From Oscillospiraceae bacterium (GTDB lineage Bacteria; Bacillota; Clostridia; Oscillospirales; Ruminococcaceae), in NCBI GenBank assembly GCA_003445125.1, contig DLVP01000054.1, forward strand, positions 1-5,693: a stretch of DNA of 5,693 nucleotides. The letters run 5' to 3'. The position numbers and the translations under genes are program-made. The notes beneath the pieces were generated by a model that saw only the letters and a program-made list of their open reading frames with translations, had not been told where the DNA came from and ran no database searches. This document shows positions 1 to 5,396 of this stretch, piece by piece; the first letter of the stretch is position 1; each line of letters begins with the position of its first letter.

Positions 1-1038
1 CAGATACCGCCCCACGGGAACCCGCCGCAAAAGCGAGAACAGCACAAATGTTCCGATAAATTCGCCGAGCAGGGTCAACATATAGATTGCCCATGCTGGA
101 AAATCGGTATATGTACTAAGCAAATAACCCACTGAAAGCAGCACCGGATAGTGCAGGATGTACCATCCGAAGCTTGCCTTGGTCATATAACCCGTAAACG
201 CCGTTTCCTTATCATAATACCGTTTGAAACACCCGAAGATTGCCAGCACCGTTACCCACAGATATGCACAAGTGAGCAAATGTTTCAGGCACGCATCCTC
301 TGTATAGTTCTTTCCATAGAAGAAAACGCCGTATGCCACCCCGAGAGCGATTGCCGACGCCAGCATCGGCAGCCGCATTTTTTCGATCCTCTCCTGTACT
401 TCGTCATGAGTGAAGACATAATATCCGATCAGAAAAGCGGCAAAATAGACGCCGAAACGGTATGTTGTAATCACCGGCATATTCAGAATCTGCGACGCTC
501 CCCAGATCGCAAAGCCCAGCGCCAACAGTACCGGAACGGTGGTTTTTCTTCCGAGGGCAGACAGTCTGTCCTGTTTATCGATCTTCCGAATCAGCACAAG
601 CAGGCAGGAAAACAAAAACAGCAGTTGAATAAACCACAGCGGACCGATTCCCGAAAGCACGGAAATCGGATAGACCAACGGTGCGGGAATATAGGAAAGT
701 GCGCCGCCCATCTTAATATTCAGATATCCCGTGACCCAGTGAATAACAAACAAGCCCAAGGTGGACGGCACGAGGAGCTTATCCGCACGTTCACGCAAAA
801 ATTCCTTATTTGTGCGTTTTTCCAGCGAATAGCGCGCACACATTCCCGCCGCCGCAAACAGCAAAACCATAAACCACGGATACACTATGCTGCAAAAGAC
901 ATCGGCAAACGGCAAATTCTTTGCGTTGGGAATTCCCCCCAAAATTCCGAGATTGTTAAACAGATAGCCAACGTGATAAATCATCACCAGCACAACCGTC
1001 ACCCAGCGGATATTGTCAAGATATGCTTTTCGTTTCAT
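1..1038 (-). CDS. Acyltransferase family 3 integral membrane protein (C-terminus cut by window edge)
   Basis: Reading the minus strand from ATG at 1038 gives 346 codons with no stop before the left edge. I recognise an acyltransferase-3 family (Acyl_transf_3) protein; such enzymes move acyl groups (often acetyl or succinyl) onto sugars, lipids or small molecules at the cytoplasmic membrane. Visible hallmarks: N-terminal YLDNIRW (residues 6-12), a histidine in helix 1 (IYH, H22) where the family has its catalytic His, a basic patch RERADK (82-87) after helix 2, GPLWFI (132-137), and C-terminal SFGWYILHYP (289-298). About ten hydrophobic segments are seen (near 12-30, 47-68, 89-106, 131-150, 166-184, 191-208, 224-241, 251-270, 288-306, 311-336), the usual number. 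The last visible stretch (RRVPVGRYL) resembles the usual family end, so probably few residues are missing. The start has GGGAGGT at 1044-1050 (inside tetR), 5 nt upstream, and ATGA overlaps the tetR stop, so translation is probably coupled. The substrate cannot be told from sequence. Confidence 0.9.
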   Translation of the reverse strand, partial: MKRKAYLDNIRWVTVVLVMIYHVGYLFNNLGILGGIPNAKNLPFADVFCSIVYPWFMVLLFAAAGMCARYSLEKRTNKEFLRERADKLLVPSTLGLFVIHWVTGYLNIKMGGALSYIPAPLVYPISVLSGIGPLWFIQLLFLFSCLLVLIRKIDKQDRLSALGRKTTVPVLLALGFAIWGASQILNMPVITTYRFGVYFAAFLIGYYVFTHDEVQERIEKMRLPMLASAIALGVAYGVFFYGKNYTEDACLKHLLTCAYLWVTVLAIFGCFKRYYDKETAFTGYMTKASFGWYILHYPVLLSVGYLLSTYTDFPAWAIYMLTLLGEFIGTFVLFSLLRRVPVGRYL

Positions 1039-1601
1039 TGTTTACCTCCCGTAAAACGCTGCTTTAAGCCTTCATAAGCGTCCGTCAACAACCGACTGAT
1101 CTGCTCTTCGTTCCAGTCCTCGTAAGAAGTTGCCATGATCGCGGCAATGCCGTGAACATACACCCACATTTCCACTTGGAACATCCGGGCGTCTTCCGGA
1201 CTTATTCCGAGATTCTGCGCCAGCATCTTCACGCACGGTTCAATGCTCTCCCAATCACCCTCTTTGTTTTCCGAGGAACGGTCGCGCATATACAGACAGC
1301 GGAACAGCTGCGGTTCGTTTGCCGCAAACAGGATATACGCCATACCGATCGACTTGTAGGGCGGATACGGCGACGATTCGATATAGTTTTCCTGGTACCT
1401 TCTCTGAAAGTCTCCCACATATTCCAGCAGGTCTTTCCTGAGTTCCTCCATACTTTCGAAAATTCCGAAAAGAACCTTCGGAGAGGAATTCAAGCGTTCT
1501 GCGAGCCTTCGTGCCGTGACTGCCTCTATCCCCTTTTCACGGACAAGGTTCAGTGCCTCTTCCAGCACTTTTTCCCGACAATATCTGCTTTTTGGCGGCA
1601 T
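1035..1601 (-). CDS. TetR/AcrR-family transcriptional regulator
   Basis: A 188-residue protein, typical TetR length. Residues about 7-54 form the helix-turn-helix domain: helix 1 (KVLEEALNLVREKG), then AVTARRLAERLNSSPKVLFGIF, which matches the family pattern of a small HTH followed by S-x-x-x-L-F/Y-x-x-F, then MEEL. The rest is a helical ligand-binding/dimerisation domain. WVYVHGIAAI (146-155) resembles the W-x-x-x-HG signature of the TetR WHG C-terminal group (inference from memory of the family). The ATG at 1601 is chosen because AGGAG at 1610-1614 lies 7 nt upstream. In-frame ATGs at 1607 (SD almost touching) and 1628 (inside the operator, no SD) fit worse. It is first in an operon with the acyltransferase, whose ATG overlaps its TGA. 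An exact-consensus promoter and a dyad over the start point suggest it represses its own operon. The ligand is unknown. Confidence 0.92.
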   Translation of the reverse strand: MPPKSRYCREKVLEEALNLVREKGIEAVTARRLAERLNSSPKVLFGIFESMEELRKDLLEYVGDFQRRYQENYIESSPYPPYKSIGMAYILFAANEPQLFRCLYMRDRSSENKEGDWESIEPCVKMLAQNLGISPEDARMFQVEMWVYVHGIAAIMATSYEDWNEEQISRLLTDAYEGLKQRFTGGKQ

Positions 1602-1609
1602 AAACATTC

Positions 1610-1614
1610 TCCTT
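1610..1614 (-). promoter_or_regulatory. Ribosome binding site that decides the tetR start
   Basis: On the minus strand AGGAG is followed by 7 nt and then ATG at 1601. The same motif is only 1 nt from the in-frame ATG at 1607 and lies downstream of the ATG at 1628, so 1601 is the best-supported start. Confidence 0.75.
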
Positions 1615-1620
1615 TCGTAG

Positions 1621-1650
1621 GGAAACATATGTTTCGCAACGTGTGTTTCC
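1621..1650. promoter_or_regulatory. Probable TetR operator: two abutting 14-bp dyad sites
   Basis: Positions 1622-1635 are a perfect 14-bp palindrome, GAAACATATGTTTC. The next 14 bases (1636-1649, GCAACGTGTGTTTC) match the same site at 11 of 14 positions in direct alignment, and also at 11 of 14 when reverse-complemented. The full 30 bp forms a larger dyad with arms GGAAACA (1621-1627) and TGTTTCC (1644-1650), 12 of 15 pairs matching. It begins just downstream of the tetR -10 hexamer and covers the predicted transcription start near 1645, so a bound TetR would block initiation. That this TetR is the protein which binds here is inferred from position. Confidence 0.75.
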
Positions 1651-1651
1651 T

Positions 1652-1680
1652 ATTATAGTGTCTTTTCCTGTGTTTGTCAA
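1652..1680 (-). promoter_or_regulatory. Exact-consensus housekeeping-sigma promoter for tetR-acyltransferase
   Basis: Minus strand: TTGACA (1680-1675), a 17-nt spacer, TATAAT (1657-1652). Both hexamers and the spacer are the textbook vegetative optimum. The predicted start is near 1645, giving a leader of about 44 nt to ATG 1601. Such a strong promoter suits an operon normally shut by a repressor at the adjoining operator. Confidence 0.85.
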
Positions 1681-1702
1681 GAGAATTTGAAGGTTTCTCT
1701 TG
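1678..1702. promoter_or_regulatory. Perfect inverted repeat joining the two divergent -35 elements
   Basis: CAAGAGAA (1678-1685) and TTCTCTTG (1695-1702) are perfect 8-bp inverted copies around a 9-bp spacer. The outer TTG of each arm is the start of a -35 hexamer (TTGACA leftward, TTGTCC rightward), so both promoters carry the same TTCTC immediately upstream of the -35. It may be an operator for a shared regulator, or partly a by-product of two facing -35 boxes. Confidence 0.45.
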
Positions 1703-1728
1703 TCCTTTGAGAAAAAATGGTATATAAT
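1700..1728 (+). promoter_or_regulatory. Promoter for the rRNA methyltransferase gene
   Basis: TTGTCC (1700-1705), a 17-nt spacer and a perfect TATAAT (1723-1728), with predicted start near 1735 and a short leader (about 25 nt) to ATG 1760. The -35 matches consensus at 4 of 6 bases. It is back-to-back with the tetR promoter, the two -35 boxes being 19 bp apart. Confidence 0.75.
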
Positions 1729-1759
1729 GAAATGGTTTCAGAAATAAAGGAGATAGATC

Positions 1760-3187
1760 ATGCTTCCAAAAAAGAATGACATCGTTCGTTTAACGATAAC
1801 CGCAATGTCCAGCGACGGAAACGGTATCGGAAAATCGGACGGATATACCGTCTTTGTCCCCATGACCGACATCGGAGACACGGTCGATGTGTTGCTGTTG
1901 AAAGTGACAAAACAATATGCCGTCGGAAAAGTCGTGAAAATGATTGCCGCCTCGGACAACCGCATCGAAAACGACTGTCCCGTTTACACACGCTGCGGAG
2001 GATGTTGTTTCCGCCATATTTCCTATGCACAGGAGCTTCTCTACAAAAGAGAATTTGTGCTGAATAACTTGCGTCGCATCGGCAAGCTCTCGGTCGATGT
2101 GGCTCCCGTCACACCTTCGGACAGTGACTGTCGTTACCGCAACAAAGCGGTTTACCCCGTAGCGCGCGACCGCGACAATCACGCGCAGATCGGGTTTTAT
2201 TCCCGACGTTCGCACCGTGTCGTTCCCTGCGAGGACTGTCGGCTGCAACCGGCTGTTTTTTCGGAAATCGTCAAAAAACTGCAAGTGTTTTTTGAACAGA
2301 CAAACTATTCCATTTACGATGAAGCCACTCACTGCGGGGTGCTGCGGTATCTTTATCTGCGCCGGGGTGCGGTCAGCGGCGAAATTGCCGTCTGCTTTGT
2401 CATCAATGCCGCCAAGCTCCCGCTGCAAAACGAGCTGATCCGTCTGCTCACCGAAAATTTCCCTGACATCTCCGGCATTTTTACAGTCATCAACCGTGAA
2501 CCGGGAAACGCGATTCTGACCGATCGAATCTCTACCGTCTACGGGAAGCCGACCGTTTCGGATGAATTGTGCGATGTCCGGCTCAACATTTCCCCGCTGT
2601 CTTTCTATCAGGTCAATCATTCCACGGCACAGAACATCTACCGCAAAGCCGCGGAAATCGCCGATCTGAAGTCAACCGACACGCTGATTGACCTTTACTG
2701 CGGAACCGGCACGATCGGACTTTCCATGGCAAAAAAGATCAACCGTCTGATCGGTGTGGAAATCATTCCCGCCGCCATTGAAAATGCGAAGGAAAATGCC
2801 CGTCTCAACGGCATTACCAACGCAGAATTTCTCTGTGCAGATGCCAAAGATGCGGTTTTGAAATTTTCTGAAAATAAAATTCATCCCGACGTCATTGTTC
2901 TTGATCCTCCGAGAAAAGGATGCGATCCGTCGGTTATCGAATGTGTGCATCGTATGAATCCCGACCGTGTGGTCATGATTTCCTGCGACAGCGCCACCTT
3001 TGCCCGCGATCTGGCAGCTTTTGCCGAATACGGTTATCACACCGACACCGTCTATCCCTTTGATATGTTTCCTCGTACAAACCACGTGGAAACGGTCGCT
3101 CTTTTGTGCCGACAAAAGACGGGGCACCGAACGAATCCGAATTTCGAAGGTACTGCCGGCGAAACGGTACCGATGTCCGACAAGTAA
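1760..3187 (+). CDS. rlmD: 23S rRNA (uracil-C5)-methyltransferase, RlmD/RumA type
   Basis: A 475-residue TrmA/RumA-family enzyme that uses SAM to methylate C5 of uracil in 23S rRNA. Domains in order: TRAM RNA-binding domain (about 3-62); Fe-S cysteines C73-x5-C79-x2-C82 plus C160 (C157 is nearby); an RNA-binding region (about 110-290) ending in FYQVN (282-286); then the Rossmann methyltransferase fold with DLYCGTGTIG (311-320) for SAM and LDPPRKGCD (381-389). The catalytic nucleophile is C409 in ISCDSATFARDL and the general base is E444 in FPRTNHVETV. All key residues are present. AAAGGAG (1746-1752) sits 7 nt before the ATG. A 25-residue polar tail follows the conserved VALL. The family also includes the tRNA enzyme TrmA, but the TRAM domain plus Fe-S cysteines favour an rRNA enzyme. 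Firmicutes often have RlmCD, which modifies both U747 and U1939 (E. coli numbering), so exact site specificity is uncertain. Confidence 0.93.
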   Translation: MLPKKNDIVRLTITAMSSDGNGIGKSDGYTVFVPMTDIGDTVDVLLLKVTKQYAVGKVVKMIAASDNRIENDCPVYTRCGGCCFRHISYAQELLYKREFVLNNLRRIGKLSVDVAPVTPSDSDCRYRNKAVYPVARDRDNHAQIGFYSRRSHRVVPCEDCRLQPAVFSEIVKKLQVFFEQTNYSIYDEATHCGVLRYLYLRRGAVSGEIAVCFVINAAKLPLQNELIRLLTENFPDISGIFTVINREPGNAILTDRISTVYGKPTVSDELCDVRLNISPLSFYQVNHSTAQNIYRKAAEIADLKSTDTLIDLYCGTGTIGLSMAKKINRLIGVEIIPAAIENAKENARLNGITNAEFLCADAKDAVLKFSENKIHPDVIVLDPPRKGCDPSVIECVHRMNPDRVVMISCDSATFARDLAAFAEYGYHTDTVYPFDMFPRTNHVETVALLCRQKTGHRTNPNFEGTAGETVPMSDK

Positions 3188-3202
3188 TTTAAGAAAATCT
3201 AA

Positions 3203-3239
3203 ATTTTTCATGCAGCCGTTGCAATTTTCTTTGAAAAAT
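3203..3239. repeat. 8-bp AT-rich inverted repeat flanking the -35 of the LtaS-like gene
   Basis: ATTTTTCA (3203-3210) and TGAAAAAT (3232-3239) are perfect inverted copies 21 bp apart, enclosing the -35 hexamer at 3219-3224. It could be a regulator site or chance in an A/T-rich gap. It is too weak and lacks a U-tract, so it is not a terminator. Confidence 0.3.
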
Positions 3240-3247
3240 GCTACAAT
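3219..3247 (+). promoter_or_regulatory. Extended -10 promoter for the LtaS-like gene
   Basis: TTGCAA (3219-3224), a 17-nt spacer and TACAAT (3242-3247), with TG at 3239-3240 giving an extended -10 (TGnTACAAT). The predicted start is near 3254, with a leader of about 30 nt carrying AAGGAAGG (3270-3277). Since no terminator separates this gene from rlmD, some read-through from rlmD may add to it. Confidence 0.7.
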
Positions 3248-3283
3248 CAACCGTGTATGAATCAAATATAAGGAAGGCTTTTT

Positions 3284-5290
3284 ATGTATCATGCTGCTCG
3301 CTATGCTTCCCCGACCTTTCGACGTCGCGGGGGCTTTGCTTCTTTTGCTTTGCTGTTTTTTTTCTATTCCGCTTTTGTTTTTTCGGAACTGGTTTTGCGT
3401 GCGGCAACCGTGCCCGCCTTTTTCGGAATCGGTCTGCTGTACCTATTTCTCTTTTCCCTGCCCCCGGCTTTGTTCTGTTTCGGGCTTTGCAAAATCTTTT
3501 CGGAAAAGGTCAACCGGATCCTTTCGGTGATTTTCACTGTGCTGATTCTGGTCGGCTATGACTCGCAGCTCATTTATTACGGTGCTTTCAAAACCTATTA
3601 CAGCGCATATTCCTTTACGCGTGCGGGACAGGCAACCGACTTTGTTTTTGAGACCTTACTCGTGATCAAAAACATGATTTTTCCGTTTCTTTTGCTCTTT
3701 ATTCCTCTCGTGGTAATGATTATCCTCCTCAAAAAGGCAAAAGGAATTTTTGAGCACCACACCAAAGCCCCGATTATCGCCGCCGTCGCCATGGTGATTA
3801 CCCATTGTCTTGCCGTTCTTTGCACCTTTGTCACCGGACGCGGCATTTTCTCCCCCTACGATCTGTATTTCCAGACTTCGTCGCTGAACCAGTCGGTGGA
3901 GCAGTTGGGAATGTTCACTTCTTTCCGCATCAACATTCAGCGGCTGATTTTCGGCGAACCGGACATTCATCTTCCCGACGATACAGATTCCTCCGCTACG
4001 GAGGACAACTCTTCCGAAGAGGAAATTCCCGTGGACAATCCCACCGTGTACAAACCGAACACGATGGATATTGATTTTGACACTCTGATTGCCAACTGCA
4101 CCGATGATACGATTCTGAAAATGCACAAATACTTCAAAAACGCCGAAATAACCATGACCAACGACAAAACCGGCATTTTTGAAGGGTGCAACCTGATTTA
4201 TATCACCGCAGAAAGCTTTTCTCCTTATGCCATTGATAAAGATCGCACACCGACGCTGTACAAGATGATGACCGAAGGGTATCAATTTACCAATTTTTAC
4301 ACCCCCGGCTGGGGCGTCAGTACGCTGGACGGCGAATATGTCAACTGCCTCGGACTCATTCCGAAGTCCGGTGTCTGGAGCATGAACCGTTCTTCCAAAA
4401 ACCTTCTGCCGTTTGCACTCGGCAATCAGTATCGCAAACTGGGATTCCAGACATTTGCCTACCACGATCACACCTTTGATTTTTACGGTCGTGACGAGTC
4501 TCACCCCAACCTCGGCTATACCTATAAAGCTAAGGGAAACGGATTGGACGTTAAAGGCACATGGCCCGAATCCGATCTGGAAATGATTGACAAAACAACT
4601 GCGGAATACCTCAACGGCAACCCGTTCCACATCTATTATCTGACCGTCAGCGGACATATGAATTACACCTTTATCGGTAATTCCATGGCATCCAAAAACC
4701 GTGATCTGGTGCGCGATCTTCCGCTGTCGGAAGAGTGCCAGGCATATCTTGCCTGCAACATCGAGCTGGACCGCGCAATGGAGCTGCTGCTTGCCCGTCT
4801 GGAAGAAGCGGGACAGGCGGAAAACACCGTGATTGTCATTCAGCCGGATCACTATCCCTACGGTCTGTCCAAAGAAAGCATTGACACCTTTGCCGGTCAC
4901 GAAGTGGAAGAGAATTTCGAGCTTTACAAAAGCGTTCTCATCGTGTACAAGAAAGGCATGACCCCTCAGGTCATCGACCGTCCCTGTGCCAACATGGATG
5001 TTTTGCCCACGGTTTCCAATCTGATGGGACTGGAATTTGATTCGCGCCTGCTGATGGGAAAAGACATTTTCTCGGATTCCGATCCGCTTGTGATTTTTGC
5101 CAACCGCAGTTGGATCACCGACAAAGCGATGTACAACCAGGAAACCAAGGAAGTGACTTCGCTGACCGGTGAAGAAATCAGCGAGGAATACATCAAAAGC
5201 ATCAACAACATTGTGCAGGCAAAATTCCTGTATTCCGCAAAAATTCTTGAAAATGATTATTACCGCATCCTCTTCGGAGATTCCGATTGA
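3284..5290 (+). CDS. LTA synthase family protein (membrane phosphoglycerol-transferase-type, sulfatase fold)
   Basis: A 668-residue LtaS-like protein. LtaS enzymes take glycerol-phosphate from phosphatidylglycerol and polymerise it outside the membrane as lipoteichoic acid; relatives prime LTA or add phosphoglycerol to glycans. Five hydrophobic segments (about 19-39, 46-68, 78-98, 125-150, 163-184) precede a linker rich in Asp, Glu and Ser (228-252), then the extracytoplasmic sulfatase-fold domain (about 300-600). By comparison with S. aureus LtaS, the metal/catalytic set is E310 (YITAESF), nucleophile T347 (GVSTLDGEY), and D522-H523 (QPDHYPYG). H458 (TVSGHMNY) and the HDHTFDFYGRDE segment (394-405) fit the substrate pocket. 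AAGGAAGG at 3270-3277, 6 nt upstream, supports ATG 3284. It has its own promoter and ends 16 bp before a strong terminator. Paralogues with different acceptors exist, so I do not assign ltaS. The N-terminus (RRR at 13-15, then helix 1) fits a cytoplasmic tail. Confidence 0.92.
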   Translation: MYHAARYASPTFRRRGGFASFALLFFFYSAFVFSELVLRAATVPAFFGIGLLYLFLFSLPPALFCFGLCKIFSEKVNRILSVIFTVLILVGYDSQLIYYGAFKTYYSAYSFTRAGQATDFVFETLLVIKNMIFPFLLLFIPLVVMIILLKKAKGIFEHHTKAPIIAAVAMVITHCLAVLCTFVTGRGIFSPYDLYFQTSSLNQSVEQLGMFTSFRINIQRLIFGEPDIHLPDDTDSSATEDNSSEEEIPVDNPTVYKPNTMDIDFDTLIANCTDDTILKMHKYFKNAEITMTNDKTGIFEGCNLIYITAESFSPYAIDKDRTPTLYKMMTEGYQFTNFYTPGWGVSTLDGEYVNCLGLIPKSGVWSMNRSSKNLLPFALGNQYRKLGFQTFAYHDHTFDFYGRDESHPNLGYTYKAKGNGLDVKGTWPESDLEMIDKTTAEYLNGNPFHIYYLTVSGHMNYTFIGNSMASKNRDLVRDLPLSEECQAYLACNIELDRAMELLLARLEEAGQAENTVIVIQPDHYPYGLSKESIDTFAGHEVEENFELYKSVLIVYKKGMTPQVIDRPCANMDVLPTVSNLMGLEFDSRLLMGKDIFSDSDPLVIFANRSWITDKAMYNQETKEVTSLTGEEISEEYIKSINNIVQAKFLYSAKILENDYYRILFGDSD

Positions 5291-5306
5291 TTGATTTTTT
5301 CGACGC

Positions 5307-5336
5307 AAGCGCCCGACGAATGTCGGGCGCTTTTTT
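5307..5336 (+). terminator. Strong rho-independent terminator after the LtaS-like gene
   Basis: GCGCCCGAC (5309-5317), loop GAAT, GTCGGGCGC (5322-5330): a 9-bp G+C-rich stem, extended by two A-T pairs at its base, followed by T6 (5331-5336). In the reverse direction the stem is followed by a poor T-tract, so it mainly stops rightward transcription and insulates the germination gene. Confidence 0.95.
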
Positions 5337-5365
5337 GCATAAAAAAGCGGTGATGAGAAAAAATA
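5337..5365 (+). promoter_or_regulatory. Possible forespore sigma (F/G-like) promoter for the germination gene
   Basis: GCATA (5337-5341), directly after the terminator T-tract, fits the -35 used by sigma F and sigma G. With a 17-nt spacer, AAAAATA (5359-5365) matches the sigma G -10 pattern CATAMTA at 5 of 7 positions. The sigma F pattern is also nearly met (AGAAAAAATA), but with a 14-nt spacer that is short. No good vegetative promoter is visible in the 60-bp gap. Known GerA-type operons are sigma G dependent, which raises the prior. The match is imperfect in an A-rich stretch, so this is tentative. Confidence 0.35.
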
Positions 5366-5381
5366 GAAGTAATCTATGCAA

Positions 5382-5388
5382 AAGGGTG
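5382..5388 (+). promoter_or_regulatory. Ribosome binding site that decides the germination gene start
   Basis: AAGGGTG lies 8 nt before ATG 5397. The upstream in-frame ATG at 5376 has no purine-rich SD at a useful distance, so 5397 is preferred. Confidence 0.6.
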
Positions 5389-5396
5389 CGAAAACA

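Noticed and set aside
151..1077. 308-codon plus-strand open frame over the acyltransferase
   Set aside because: The translation is rich in Gln, His, Arg and Cys with no fold or membrane pattern, while the opposite strand encodes a continuous ten-helix acyltransferase with family motifs.
1602..1628. Longer tetR starting at the ATG at 1628
   Set aside because: That ATG lies inside the palindrome GAAACATATGTTTC, has no SD, and would add residues before the usual TetR N-terminus. AGGAG fits ATG 1601.
1152..1658. 168-codon plus-strand open frame over tetR
   Set aside because: Antisense shadow of a clear HTH protein; no supporting SD or domain.
1790..2620. 276-codon minus-strand open frame over rlmD
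   Set aside because: Antisense shadow; the plus strand carries all TrmA-family motifs.
3192..3209. Possible terminator after rlmD (GAAAAT, loop, ATTTTTC)
   Set aside because: The stem is A/T only and short, without a G+C core or a following T-tract, so it is unlikely to stop transcription.
3356..3363. T8 homopolymer in the first membrane helix of the LtaS-like gene as a phase-variation tract
   Set aside because: Runs of TTT codons for Phe are expected in a hydrophobic helix, and eight bases is short for a contingency locus. There is no other sign of switching.
3656..5308. 550-codon open frame on the minus strand, antisense to the LtaS-like gene
   Set aside because: Its translation is low in complexity, rich in His, Val and Phe, and shows no recognisable domain. 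The plus-strand frame has complete catalytic motifs, a good SD and a terminator. The long antisense frame follows from codon bias in the real gene.
5376..5396. Germination gene starting at ATG 5376
   Set aside because: No SD lies upstream of it, while AAGGGTG is well placed for ATG 5397.
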